Of a stretch of DNA of 64,000 nucleotides, positions 1 to 8,345 are shown piece after piece. A model generated the notes under the pieces. The model ran no database searches, was not told the DNA's origin, and saw only the letters and a program-made list of their open reading frames with translations. The stretch's first letter is position 1; each line of letters starts with the position of its first letter. Where the stretch lies: the NCBI GenBank assembly GCA_050304615.1, contig JBNLDW010000003.1:1-64000 (forward strand). Reading direction: 5' to 3'. The translations under genes and the position numbers were made by a program. The stretch is from CBFDBF01 sp050304615. Lineage in GTDB: Bacteria; Pseudomonadota; Gammaproteobacteria; Chromatiales; Chromatiaceae.

Positions 1-502
1 GGCTACGAGCCTATTTCTTTTGCTTGCCCAAAAGAAAATAGGCGAAAGAAAAGGGCAACCGAGTATTCCACCCTACGGGTGCCCTGCGCTTCTCGTTGCC
101 AGCGGGGCTGTCCATACGGGGCATCCCTGCCCCGATGGACAGGAGCGACATCCCTGTCGCTCCCCTTTGGGCTATTCCCGCTTACGCCTACGATGCTCGG
201 TGGAATACACGGTTTAGGGGTGGCCGCCCCAGACCCGTTTGACGCAGCCGAGCACCGCAACGATTGAAGGAATTGGCCCGCAGGGGCGCCACATGGACGT
301 GGCGCCTCCATCGCGGGCGAGGGACCGCCCGTCGATGGAGCCCCTGAAATAGTGAGGAGCACAGGGAACCCGAAGGGCAAGTCATCGGGCGCTCTTTTCT
401 TTCGTCCCTTTCTTTTGAGCGCTCAAAAGAAAGGGACTTGCAGCCTGACGCTAAGGCGAGGAAAAGGCTCAGGTCTGGATAGGCTGCGAAACTGATTACC
501 GA
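1..502. repeat. MITE-like dispersed repeat R1, copy a
   Basis: This copy begins at base 1 with ggctacgagcctatttctttt, contains internal hairpins (gcgccacatggacgtggcgc near 286-306 and gcgggcgagggaccgcccgtc near 313-333) and ends with an outer motif aggctgcgaaactgattacc at 481-500. The same blocks recur at about 23.6, 27.7 and 38.1 kb in the same orientation. It may extend left of the window. Open frames across it are artefacts of GC-rich palindromes; I see no gene. A non-autonomous transposable element is the likeliest reading. Confidence 0.75.
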
Positions 503-512
503 TCTTTCCTGG

Positions 513-623
513 ATCCCGGCATGCGCCGGGATGACGATGATGGCGCAATACCCGTTGCTGTTGCGCCCTACATCCTAGTGGGTATGTAGCTACATTCCGT
601 ATCCCGCGATCAAGCCGCGGGAT
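513..623. repeat. Two short GC-rich palindromes downstream of rnpB
   Basis: An 8-bp-arm palindrome atcccggc/gccgggat sits at 513-532 and a second, atcccgcg/cgcgggat, at 601-623. They resemble the common intergenic cggcatgcgccgg-type extragenic palindromes of proteobacteria. The second lies just beyond the 3' end of rnpB and could help end or protect its transcript, but there is no T-run. Confidence 0.55.
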
Positions 624-637
624 GCCTAATGTTATGG

Positions 638-999
638 TGGGAGCCGGCCTATAAGCCGGGTTCTGTCGTGAATGGCCATTCATCTGGGATATACGTCACC
701 GTATACCTCAAGCGACCTACCCGGGAACCGTGCGGACCACACGTTACGGCTGACGCCGCCTGTCCCCCTATTTGGTCTTGCTCCGGGTGGGGTTTACCCT
801 GCCACCACTGTTACCAGTGGCGCGGTGCGCTCTTACCGCACCATTTCACCCTTACCGGCCCCGAAGGGCTTTGGCGGTATATTTTCTGCGGCACTTTCCG
901 TAGGCTCGCGCCCCCCAGGAGTTACCTGGCACCCTGTCCTGTAGAGCCCGGACTTTCCTCCCCTCCATAACGGAGGAGCGACCATTCAGCCGGCTCCCG
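638..999 (-). ncRNA. rnpB: RNase P RNA, bacterial class A
   Basis: This is the catalytic RNA of RNase P, which removes 5' leaders from pre-tRNAs. Read on the minus strand it starts gggagccggctgaatggtcg, carries the conserved gaggaaagtccgggct block near the 5' end, the agggtgccaggtaac block, the gaaagggtgcggtaagagcg block, an accggagcaagaccaaatag-like segment, and ends with the cgacagaacccggctta signature that pairs back with the 5' part. Length, about 360 nt, fits gammaproteobacterial class A RNA. Ends are estimated from the terminal gggagccgg/ccggctccc pairing. Open frames over this interval are not genes. Confidence 0.96.
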
Positions 1000-1005
1000 G
1001 CGATC

Positions 1006-1034
1006 ACCTTACTGGTACCATGATCCGATCGCAA
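1006..1034 (-). promoter_or_regulatory. Probable sigma-70 promoter of rnpB
   Basis: On the minus strand TTGCGA (1034-1029) and TAAGGT (1011-1006) are separated by 17 bp and lie just upstream of the expected RNA 5' end near 999. Spacing and position are right; start-site mapping would be needed to prove it. Confidence 0.6.
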
Positions 1035-1154
1035 GCTCCCTGCGAAACTATAGAGGTAAACGGCCACTATTCTTGCTAGGTAAAGAGGGTAATATGAAAC
1101 CATCTCCCCGCAGACGGGAAAGAGATAAGATTAGGACGCGCCAACATCTATCTA

Positions 1155-1183
1155 TTGCTTATTTTTCCGCACATCAATAAAAT
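1155..1183 (+). promoter_or_regulatory. Probable sigma-70 promoter of argD
   Basis: TTGCTT (1155-1160) and TAAAAT (1178-1183) are separated by exactly 17 bp. Transcription from here would start near 1190, leaving a leader of about 105 nt before argD that includes the hairpin at 1218-1258. Confidence 0.55.
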
Positions 1184-1217
1184 CAAAGGTTTTCCCATTG
1201 TTTGTATGGGAATAAAT

Positions 1218-1258
1218 GGTGGTCCGGGCACGCTGCATGGGCCACCTTCTGTTTTTTT
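1218..1258 (+). terminator. Intrinsic-terminator-like hairpin in the argD leader
   Basis: Arms ggtggtcc (1218-1225) and gggccacc (1239-1246) pair over 8 bp with one G-U and are followed by ttctgttttttt. The hairpin lies between the predicted promoter and the argD start, so it could act as an attenuator or end a short leader RNA. No arginine-rich leader peptide is visible. Confidence 0.65.
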
Positions 1259-1295
1259 GGGCTTAGCGTTAATTTTTTCAGTTTTGGGATCGAAA

Positions 1296-2489
1296 ATGTC
1301 GGACTCTTTGATGTCTACCTACAAGCGGCTTCCAGTTCAGTTCGAACGGGGGGAAGGTGTATGGCTGTGGGACACTGATGGCAAGCGCTACATGGATGCA
1401 CTATCTGGTATTGCCGTGTGCGGTCTGGGCCACGCCCACCCAGCAGTAGGTGAGGCAATATGTACCCAGGCCAAAAAGCTGCTACACACCTCCAATCTCT
1501 ATGGTATCGCCCTACAACAAGAGTTGGGCGACAAACTGACCAGCCTTGCCAGTATGGATCGGGCCTTCTTTGCCAACTCTGGAGCCGAGGCCAACGAGGC
1601 GGCAATCAAACTTGCCCGTCTGTACGGTCACCATAAAGCGGTGAATGAGCCAGCGATCGTAGTGATGGAGAACAGCTTTCATGGGCGCACCCTGGCCACC
1701 CTCTCCGCCACCGGGAGCCGTAAGGTCCAGGCCGGGTTTGAGCCGCTGGTTCAGGGATTCACTCGGGTCCCCTTTAATGATATGGAGAGCCTGCAGGCGG
1801 TGGCTAAAAGTAGCCCCAATGTAGTAGCTGTGCTGGTAGAGCCGATCCAGGGCGAGGCCGGAATAAACCTGCCAGACGCTGATTACCTGCAGCAGCTACG
1901 CGCCCTCTGTGATGAGCATGGATGGTTACTGATGCTGGATGAGGTCCAGAGCGGTATGGGACGTAGCGGCAAGATGTTTGCCTATCAGCACAGTGGAATC
2001 TTGCCGGATGTTATGACCCTGGCCAAGGGGCTGGGCAATGGCGTCCCAATCGGGGCATGTCTAGCACGTGGCCCGGCAGCAGAGCTGTTCGCTCCAGGTA
2101 ACCACGGCTCCACATTTGGCGGCAATCATCTCGCCTGTGCTGCCGCCCTGGCAGTAATAGACACCTTGGAACAAGAGTCTCTCCCAGCCCGTGCCGGGGA
2201 GCTCGGCATCCGTCTGCTGGCCGATTTTGCCGATGCCCTGGAAGGGGTAGCTGGGGTAGAAGAGATCCGTGGCAGCGGACTCCTGCTTGGAATTGAGCTT
2301 GATCGTGACTGCGGCGACCTGGTGAGCATGGCGCTGGAACAGGGGTTACTGCTCAACGTGACTGCCGAGCGGGTAATACGTTTATTACCGCCACTGATAA
2401 TCAGCGATAATGAGGCCGCAGATATGGTCGCAAAAGTATCGCAACTGATTAAGGATTTCTGTGGCCATGCAGCTCAACAGGGCGTGTAG
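1296..2489 (+). CDS. argD: Acetylornithine aminotransferase
   Basis: This cytosolic PLP enzyme converts N-acetylglutamate semialdehyde to N2-acetylornithine in arginine synthesis (class III aminotransferase). The 397-residue product shows DALSGIAVCGLGHAHP near the N terminus, NSGAEANEAAIKLAR for phosphate binding, a LDEVQSGMGRSG block and the PLP lysine in TLAKGLGNG (about Lys244). The open frame runs upstream to 1155, but that part covers the leader hairpin, so ATG 1296 (MSDSLMSTYKRLP) is preferred; ATG 1311 is the alternative. It is followed after 13 bp by argF, the next-but-one enzyme of the pathway. Confidence 0.95.
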   Translation: MSDSLMSTYKRLPVQFERGEGVWLWDTDGKRYMDALSGIAVCGLGHAHPAVGEAICTQAKKLLHTSNLYGIALQQELGDKLTSLASMDRAFFANSGAEANEAAIKLARLYGHHKAVNEPAIVVMENSFHGRTLATLSATGSRKVQAGFEPLVQGFTRVPFNDMESLQAVAKSSPNVVAVLVEPIQGEAGINLPDADYLQQLRALCDEHGWLLMLDEVQSGMGRSGKMFAYQHSGILPDVMTLAKGLGNGVPIGACLARGPAAELFAPGNHGSTFGGNHLACAAALAVIDTLEQESLPARAGELGIRLLADFADALEGVAGVEEIRGSGLLLGIELDRDCGDLVSMALEQGLLLNVTAERVIRLLPPLIISDNEAADMVAKVSQLIKDFCGHAAQQGV

Positions 2490-2502
2490 TAAGGACCAAG
2501 CA

Positions 2503-3426
2503 ATGACAGAGGCTAACCTGAATTCACAACCGCGGCACTTTCTTTCGCTGCTTGACTTCAGCGGGGAGGAGCTGCGTGACTTGATAAGCCGCGCCATAGA
2601 GTTAAAAGCGATTCGGCGGGCCGGAGAGATTATTGAGCCACTAAAAAATCGCACCTTGGGGATGTTCTTTGAGAAATCATCCACCCGTACCCGGGTCTCG
2701 TTTGAGGCGGGCATAGCACAGCTTGGTGGCCAAGCCATCTTCCTCTCACCGCGCGATACCCAATTAGGGCGTGGCGAGCCAATTGAAGACAGTGCACGCG
2801 TTATCTCCAGTATGGTGGACAGCATAGTGATCCGCACCTATAAACATGAGAACCTGGAGCTATTTGCGGCCAACTCCAGGGTCCCGGTGATCAATGCGCT
2901 TACTGATCTGCTCCACCCCTGCCAACTGCTAGCCGACATGCAGACATTTTTTGAGCAGCGTGGTGATATCGCCGGCCACAAAGTGGCCTGGATAGGGGAT
3001 GGCAACAATATGTGCCACTCTTATATAAACGCCGCCCGGCAATTTGGGTTTGAGCTCCGCATTGCATCGCCTGAAGGCTACGCTCCGGATAGTACTATTC
3101 TGGAATCTGCTGGTGACCATTGCCAACTTATGCGCGACCCTATGGAGGCGGCCACTGGAGTTGATCTAGTGGTTACCGACGTATGGGCCAGTATGGGGCA
3201 AGAAGAGGAGCAGTCTAAAAGGCAGCAGGCATTTGCCGGTTATCAGGTAGACGAACGGCTAATGGCTCAAGCCAACAGTAATGCCCTGTTCATGCACTGC
3301 CTGCCGGCCCATCGTGGTGAAGAGGTATCTCCTGCGGTGATCGATCGGGCCGACACTGTTGTCTGGGAAGAGGCGGAAAATAGGCTACACTCCCAGAAGG
3401 CACTATTGGAAAAACTTTTAACTTAA
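2503..3426 (+). CDS. argF: Ornithine carbamoyltransferase
   Basis: It makes citrulline from ornithine and carbamoyl phosphate. The 307-residue product has the carbamoyl-phosphate motif STRTR (residues 60-64), HPCQ (138-141) and the ornithine-side FMHCLPAHRGEE block with the catalytic Cys near 266. The frame extends upstream to 2461 inside argD; ATG 2503 is chosen because AAGGA lies 8 bp upstream and the resulting N terminus matches the family length. It is co-transcribed with argD. Confidence 0.95.
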   Translation: MTEANLNSQPRHFLSLLDFSGEELRDLISRAIELKAIRRAGEIIEPLKNRTLGMFFEKSSTRTRVSFEAGIAQLGGQAIFLSPRDTQLGRGEPIEDSARVISSMVDSIVIRTYKHENLELFAANSRVPVINALTDLLHPCQLLADMQTFFEQRGDIAGHKVAWIGDGNNMCHSYINAARQFGFELRIASPEGYAPDSTILESAGDHCQLMRDPMEAATGVDLVVTDVWASMGQEEEQSKRQQAFAGYQVDERLMAQANSNALFMHCLPAHRGEEVSPAVIDRADTVVWEEAENRLHSQKALLEKLLT

Positions 3427-3441
3427 ACAAGGTGCACTATC

Positions 3442-3675
3442 GTGGATATTGATCTGGCTGACATAACCCTGCATATCGACCAGGAACTAGACAAAGCTGG
3501 CCAGGAGAAGCTGGAGAATGCCCTGCGTCAACGACCTGGAGTAATCTCCGTCCGCTTTAACCCTGAGCATCCCCAATTGGCGGTAATAGAGTACAACCCC
3601 AAGCTGGTGAGCTCGCGCGACCTGGTAGATATCCCCAAATTTCAGGGACTGAGCGCTGAGCTGATTGGTCTCTAA
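3442..3675 (+). CDS. Small HMA-like (ferredoxin-fold) protein without CxxC
   Basis: The 77-residue product begins with a GTG start and reads like a heavy-metal-associated domain: ITLHIDQELDKAGQEKLENALRQ followed by GVISVRFNPEHPQLAVIEYNP, the typical beta-alpha-beta pattern of HMA proteins. The metal-binding CxxC is absent, so metal binding by the usual route is unlikely. It sits 15 bp after argF and 85 bp before the hemerythrin gene. The role is unknown. Confidence 0.7.
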   Translation: MDIDLADITLHIDQELDKAGQEKLENALRQRPGVISVRFNPEHPQLAVIEYNPKLVSSRDLVDIPKFQGLSAELIGL

Positions 3676-3759
3676 GACACTCTTAGCTCCTTGAAAATGA
3701 GCCCTCCTTGCCTTAGTCTTGGAAGGCTTGGGTAATAATTGGTAATTGGGAGACAAGGC

Positions 3760-4212
3760 ATGGCCCACCTAAAATGGTCATCAGACCTCGATGTCGGGGT
3801 GGCGCTTATTGATGAGCAACACAAACGCATCGTTAAGTACATAAATGAGCTATACGATGCGCAGCGCGCTAAAAACACCGCAAAGGCCGGTGAAGTCATA
3901 GAGGATTTGGTCGACTACACAGTCTCCCACTTCTCCTTTGAAGAGAGCATGATGGAACAAGCTAACTATCCCTTCCTGGCGGCTCACCAAAAAGTGCACG
4001 CCCTATTTATCAAGCGGGTAAGCAAGTTTATTGAACGTTATGAGGCGGGAGAGGATGTGGTAGATGAGCTCCTGGCGACCTTGCAGAAGTGGCTGATCAA
4101 CCACATCCGCAACGAAGATGGCGACTATGGCCCGACCGTACGTGCCAGTATAAAAAAACAGGCGGATGGAAAGGGATGGTTCTCCCGTATGCGCCATAAA
4201 ATTACTGGCTAA
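3760..4212 (+). CDS. Bacteriohemerythrin
   Basis: This is an O2-binding non-heme diiron protein, soluble and single-domain (150 residues). Iron ligands are visible in order: His in IDEQHKRI, HFSFEE (His and Glu), HQKVH (two His), and HIRNEDGDYG (His and Asp). ATG 3760 is preferred over the upstream in-frame TTG at 3739 because AAGG lies just before it and the family usually starts close to the LKWSSDLDVG segment. It may supply or sense oxygen in a microaerobic organism; that is inference. Confidence 0.92.
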   Translation: MAHLKWSSDLDVGVALIDEQHKRIVKYINELYDAQRAKNTAKAGEVIEDLVDYTVSHFSFEESMMEQANYPFLAAHQKVHALFIKRVSKFIERYEAGEDVVDELLATLQKWLINHIRNEDGDYGPTVRASIKKQADGKGWFSRMRHKITG

Positions 4213-4250
4213 TACCAAGACCAAATAGCCCAAAGAGCACCGCTGATACC

Positions 4251-5144
4251 ATGACCAAGCATGATGCGCTCCACCGATCCGACCTGCCCGAGCTAAAACT
4301 GCTAAACCGGGGCAAGGTGCGTGACATCTATGAGGCAGATGACGACCATCTGTTGATCATCGCCAGTGACCGCCTCTCCGCCTTTGATGTGGTACTACCA
4401 CAACCGATCCCAGGCAAGGGTGAAGTGCTTACCCGAGTCGCCAATTTCTGGTTTGAACGTACTGCCGGAATCATCCCCAACCACCTTGCTGCCAAGCCAC
4501 TGGCAGAGGTGGTGCCAGATGAGCAACAGCGCCGTACCCTGGGAGAGCGGGCCATAGTGGTACGCAAGCTGAAGCCGCTTCCGCTAGAGGCGATTGTACG
4601 TGGCTATCTGATCGGCTCTGGCTGGAAGGATTACCAGCAGAGTGGCGGCGTCTGCGGCATCTCTCTGCCATCTGGGCTACAGCAGGCGGACAAACTACCA
4701 GAACCTATCTACACCCCATCCACTAAGGCCGAGGTTGGCGACCATGACGAGAACATAAGCTTCGACCAGACCGTAGATCTGCTTGGCGAAGAGCTGGCCA
4801 CACAGGTACGGGATGTAAGCCTGCGGATATACAGCGAGTGCGCCGCCTACGCCCTGACCAAAGGGATCATTATCGCCGATACAAAGTTTGAATTTGGCCT
4901 GGATGACCAGGGTAAACTCTACCTGATCGACGAGGTGCTGACCCCTGACTCATCCCGCTTCTGGCCAGCCGACCAGTACCAACCGGGCAGCAGTCCACCC
5001 AGCTTTGACAAACAGTTTGTGCGGGACTATCTGGAGACCCTGGATTGGGATAAAAAGGCTCCCGGCCCGGAGCTGCCGCCCGAGGTGATCGACCGCACCG
5101 CGGAGAAATACCGCGAAGCAGAGAGACGTCTTACCGGCACCTAA
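4251..5144 (+). CDS. purC: Phosphoribosylaminoimidazole-succinocarboxamide synthase
   Basis: SAICAR synthetase couples CAIR and aspartate with ATP hydrolysis in purine synthesis. The 297-residue product has LLNRGKVRDIYE at the N terminus, ASDRLSAFDVVLP, the VRGYLIGSGWKDY segment, IIADTKFEFG and DEVLTPDSSRFWP. The length fits the longer, yeast-like type of the family. It is followed after 5 bp by srkA. Confidence 0.96.
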   Translation: MTKHDALHRSDLPELKLLNRGKVRDIYEADDDHLLIIASDRLSAFDVVLPQPIPGKGEVLTRVANFWFERTAGIIPNHLAAKPLAEVVPDEQQRRTLGERAIVVRKLKPLPLEAIVRGYLIGSGWKDYQQSGGVCGISLPSGLQQADKLPEPIYTPSTKAEVGDHDENISFDQTVDLLGEELATQVRDVSLRIYSECAAYALTKGIIIADTKFEFGLDDQGKLYLIDEVLTPDSSRFWPADQYQPGSSPPSFDKQFVRDYLETLDWDKKAPGPELPPEVIDRTAEKYREAERRLTGT

Positions 5145-5149
5145 ACCTG

Positions 5150-6133
5150 ATGTCTGAAAATCCCTACCAGGGGCTTACCCCTGAGACCATCTTCGATGCC
5201 ACCGAATCGGTCGGCTTCCGGGTCGATGGCACCCTCATCTCCCTCAACAGCTATGAGAACCGGGTCTATCAGATTGGCCTGGATGAGGCATTGCCGCTAG
5301 TGGCCAAGTTCTATCGCCCCGGACGCTGGAGCGATGATGCCATCCTAGAGGAGCATAGCTTCAGCCAAGCCCTGGCTGAGGCAGAGATCCCGGTCATTGC
5401 CCCAATCATGGATAGTGATGGGAAGACGCTGCATACCTTTGGTGATTTTCGCTTCAGCCTGTTCCCGCGCCAGGGGGGGCGCTGGCCCAACCTGGACAAT
5501 CCGGATAACCTGGAGTGGGTTGGCCGTTTTCTCGGACGCATTCACCAACTAGGGGCAAGCCAACCATTCCAGCAGCGCCCATCCATAAATCCACAGGAGA
5601 TGGGGGCAAAATCAGCCGCCTACCTGCTGGAGCATGAGCAGATACCACTGGAGCTGGAGCGGACATACCGCGAACTAACCACTGAGCTGCAGCAGAGAAT
5701 CGAGTATGCGTTCGAACAGGCCGCCGAGTGTCGCTGGATCCGCCTCCATGGCGACTGCCACCCCGGCAATATCCTCTGGACTGACAATGGACCGCACTTT
5801 GTTGATATGGATGACTGCCGTAGCGGCCCCGCTATTCAGGATCTATGGCTGCTACTCTCCGGGGAGCGCAACGAGATGGCGCTCCAACTGAGCCACCTGC
5901 GCGCGGGCTATGAGACCTTCCATACCCTGGATCCGCGAGAGGTCGCACTGATCGAACCACTACGCACCTTGCGTATCATCCACTACGCCGCCTGGCTGGC
6001 CCGCCGCTGGAACGACCCGGCCTTCCCTGCCGCCTTCCCCTGGTTTGGCAGCAACCAGTATTGGCAAGAGCAGATCACCATCCTAGAGCATCAGCGGGTA
6101 ATCCTGGATATGCCGCCCCTGCCGCTGTACTGA
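5150..6133 (+). CDS. srkA: Stress response kinase A (YihE/RdoA family)
   Basis: A Ser/Thr protein kinase of the aminoglycoside-phosphotransferase fold; in E. coli SrkA counters MazF-mediated death and supports periplasmic thiol chemistry. The 327-residue protein carries SYENRVYQIGL in the ATP-binding lobe, the catalytic loop LHGDCHPGNILW (about residue 200) and the metal-binding FVDMDDC. It overlaps no neighbour but lies 5 bp after purC, suggesting co-transcription. Confidence 0.92.
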   Translation: MSENPYQGLTPETIFDATESVGFRVDGTLISLNSYENRVYQIGLDEALPLVAKFYRPGRWSDDAILEEHSFSQALAEAEIPVIAPIMDSDGKTLHTFGDFRFSLFPRQGGRWPNLDNPDNLEWVGRFLGRIHQLGASQPFQQRPSINPQEMGAKSAAYLLEHEQIPLELERTYRELTTELQQRIEYAFEQAAECRWIRLHGDCHPGNILWTDNGPHFVDMDDCRSGPAIQDLWLLLSGERNEMALQLSHLRAGYETFHTLDPREVALIEPLRTLRIIHYAAWLARRWNDPAFPAAFPWFGSNQYWQEQITILEHQRVILDMPPLPLY

Positions 6134-6187
6134 CTGACCTACGCCAGATTGCGCCCTCCTCCACTTTTTCAGGGTGAGGGAAATGCT

Positions 6188-6739
6188 ATGCTATGGAGTA
6201 TGAGACCTATCTCTATCGCACTGCTATCGGTTGTACTACTGGGCGGATGCGCCTCCAGGCTGCCGCCGGCCATAAGCACTGCCCCGCCGGGGGATGTGAG
6301 CATTTCTGCAGTGCGGGCTGGGGCTGGCAACTACAGTGGCCGCATGGTGCGCTGGGGTGGAGAGATCATCCAGGTAGAGAATCGCAAGCGGTTCACAGAC
6401 ATCAGCGTACTGGCCAAACCCTTGAACGAAGAGGGAAAACCGAACTGCGGAGGATCTGCCGGCGGCCGTTTCATCGCCCGTTTTAAGGGATTTCTCGAGC
6501 CGGAGGAGTATAAACCGGGCAGGTTGATCACCGTATCAGGACGATTTACCGCAATAGAACACCACAAGGTTGGGGAGTACCGCTACGCCTACCCGGTGGT
6601 TGAGGTGGTAGAGCGGCACATGTGGCCACGACCGCAACCCGTTGCCGTGCCAGCTTATCGTTCTAATCCTTTCCTATACAATCCCTGGTGGCCCTACTCT
6701 CCTTATCGCCACCCCTATCACCATCCCTACTGGTGGTAA
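6188..6739 (+). CDS. slp: Slp-family outer-membrane lipoprotein
   Basis: The product has a signal peptide ending in the lipobox LLGGC and the Slp core: VRWGGEIIQVENRK, GGRFIARF and LEPEEYKPGRLITVSG. The C terminus is unusually rich in Pro, Tyr, His and Trp (YSPYRHPYHHPYWW). ATG 6188 is preferred over 6149 because GAGGG lies 7 bp upstream and the signal peptide follows at once. Slp proteins are starvation- or acid-inducible lipoproteins of unknown mechanism. A paralogue follows after 2 bp. Confidence 0.9.
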   Translation: MLWSMRPISIALLSVVLLGGCASRLPPAISTAPPGDVSISAVRAGAGNYSGRMVRWGGEIIQVENRKRFTDISVLAKPLNEEGKPNCGGSAGGRFIARFKGFLEPEEYKPGRLITVSGRFTAIEHHKVGEYRYAYPVVEVVERHMWPRPQPVAVPAYRSNPFLYNPWWPYSPYRHPYHHPYWW

Positions 6740-6741
6740 TT

Positions 6742-7278
6742 ATGCTGAACTATCGACCACTCTATCTCCTCAGCGGCCTGCTCTTTCTACTTACCGCCTG
6801 TAGTGGCAATGAGGTGCAAGATGGCACCGCCCAAGTGGGCCCGCCAACCCCCAGCCAACTAGTCCGACATCCACGTGCACTGGCCGTTGGCAGTGCAGTC
6901 CACTGGGGCGGCAAGATCGTTGGTATACAAAATTTGAAAGATAAGACGATCCTGGAGATCCTTGCCCTGCAGCTGGATGACTCTGGTCGCCCTGTACTAA
7001 ATAGTGCCTCCGGTGGACGATTTCTGGCCGAGCAGCCGGACTATCTGGAACCGCTTGAGTATGCCCCTGGTCGTCTGGTTACCATTCACGGAAAATTCAC
7101 TGGCATGCGTTCAGGGCGTGTGGGTGAATCCCGTTACCGCTTCCCCCTGGTGGCAACCAAAGAACTCCTGCTGTGGCCCAGAACGCAGTACCGCTCACAG
7201 AGCGATCCCAGGGTGAACTTTGGTATCGGCGTGGGCAGCGGTGGATACCATGGAGTGGGGGTCGGTATCGGCTTCTAA
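6742..7278 (+). CDS. Second Slp-family lipoprotein
   Basis: A tandem paralogue of the preceding gene: lipobox LLTAC after a hydrophobic N terminus, then VHWGGKIVGIQNLK, GGRFLAEQ and LEPLEYAPGRLVTIHG. The tail differs and is glycine- and valine-rich (GIGVGSGGYHGVGVGIGF) instead of aromatic. The frame opens at 6688 within the upstream gene, but ATG 6742 just after its stop gives a proper lipoprotein signal. The pair is probably a duplication within one operon. Confidence 0.88.
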   Translation: MLNYRPLYLLSGLLFLLTACSGNEVQDGTAQVGPPTPSQLVRHPRALAVGSAVHWGGKIVGIQNLKDKTILEILALQLDDSGRPVLNSASGGRFLAEQPDYLEPLEYAPGRLVTIHGKFTGMRSGRVGESRYRFPLVATKELLLWPRTQYRSQSDPRVNFGIGVGSGGYHGVGVGIGF

Positions 7279-7307
7279 CAAGCGCGGCGCATAAGCGCCC
7301 ATCTTAT

Positions 7308-8114
7308 CTAATCCACCTCATCTTCCGGATATCGTGGCCAAGCGGAGCTATCAATGGTCTCCCGATAGGCGTGCCAGGTTGCGTGCCCTATCAGCGGCAA
7401 GGTAACGCCCATACCAATAAAGGCTGTAACCATGCCAATGGCAACGGCCAAGACTATCAGCAATGCCCACAGAAGCATTGCCGCTTTATTGCGAAGTACG
7501 GCGTTGAAACTCGTCACAACAGCCGTGACCATATCTGCCTTACGATCCATTATCATGCTCAGTGAAAATGCACTGATACAGAATATAAATATTGCAAACA
7601 GCGTACCGATTGCAAAGCCAACAGCTAGAAAAGTGGCCTTCTCGGCTAGACTGGGTTCCGCCAATGTAGGATAAAATATGTGAATAACTGAGACCACGCG
7701 CGCCCACACCAGGAAGATAACCAGCAGAAAGGTTGCAAACAGCATTTCGTTGCCGGTATGGCGCAGGCTTGTTTTTATGGCATGCCTTAGCGTAGGTGTT
7801 CGACCAAGTTGAAGTTGACGACTAATGTCATAGAACCCCAAGGCGACCACCGGCCCAACAAAGATAAACCCAGACAGCAGCGACAACAAAACCACCAGGC
7901 TGTCGAACGTCAACGCGAAGTAGACAAGCAGATAGCTAAACAGCATAAACAGAAAACCGTAACTCAAACTCGGCAGCGGCGCCTGTTTGATATCCTCCCA
8001 CCCAAACTTCAACCATCCAATCGGCGCACTGACTTTCAGCTTGATACTGGGTGCGGCAAAGGGAAGCGCATCACCCCCCTGTTCACTATTATGATGATGA
8101 TTAGACTCACTCAT
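7308..8114 (-). CDS. DUF2189 integral membrane protein
   Basis: A 268-residue multi-pass inner-membrane protein. The N terminus is soluble and His-rich (SESNHHHNS), followed by WLKFGWEDIKQAPLPSLSYG, typical of DUF2189, and about six hydrophobic segments. Function is unknown; the family is often found near cytochrome oxidase genes, but none is visible here. It is convergent with the slp pair. Confidence 0.8.
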   Translation of the reverse strand: MSESNHHHNSEQGGDALPFAAPSIKLKVSAPIGWLKFGWEDIKQAPLPSLSYGFLFMLFSYLLVYFALTFDSLVVLLSLLSGFIFVGPVVALGFYDISRQLQLGRTPTLRHAIKTSLRHTGNEMLFATFLLVIFLVWARVVSVIHIFYPTLAEPSLAEKATFLAVGFAIGTLFAIFIFCISAFSLSMIMDRKADMVTAVVTSFNAVLRNKAAMLLWALLIVLAVAIGMVTAFIGMGVTLPLIGHATWHAYRETIDSSAWPRYPEDEVD

Positions 8115-8220
8115 ATCCTCTCCTCCTTGCTACAACAACAGATACTTGGGAGTAACTTTTTATAGTTATTTTAAGTTAAGCCTACAATAAGATAGGTTCA
8201 GAGCACAGTTTCTTTTCGTT

Positions 8221-8280
8221 ATAGGGGACAGACCACGTTTGTTCCTTCCGCACCCTCTTTAATCGTGGTCTGACCCCTAT
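8221..8280. repeat. Hairpin repeat family G
   Basis: A 60-bp inverted repeat with arms ataggggacagaccacg and cgtggtctgacccctat. It belongs to the class of GGGGTCAG-footed hairpins found throughout 18-25 kb, but its inner sequence is unique here. It lies about 30 bp beyond the half attC site that follows the 8327-8899 gene. Confidence 0.75.
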
Positions 8281-8309
8281 TACCCTATTCATGCACAATA
8301 ATTTACGCT

Positions 8310-8345
8310 GCGGAGGTTTGTCCCGCTCAATTGCTTTTGTTAGGC
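8310..8345 (-). other. Half attC-like site (left arm only)
   Basis: On the minus strand GCCTAAC (8345-8339), then AAAAGCAATTGAGCGGGAC, looks like the R''-L'' arm of an integron attC site and overlaps the last codons of the upstream gene. No matching right arm is found; hairpin G lies in the expected interval. Confidence 0.45.

Noticed and set aside
3..385. 125- and 65-residue frames in the first 400 bases
   Set aside because: They translate the R1 repeat; similar frames recur in every copy and follow the hairpins, with no ribosome site or codon pattern.
629..970. Long open frames over 629-970 and 852-1103
   Set aside because: They lie on conserved RNase P RNA helices and have no protein features; rnpB explains the sequence.
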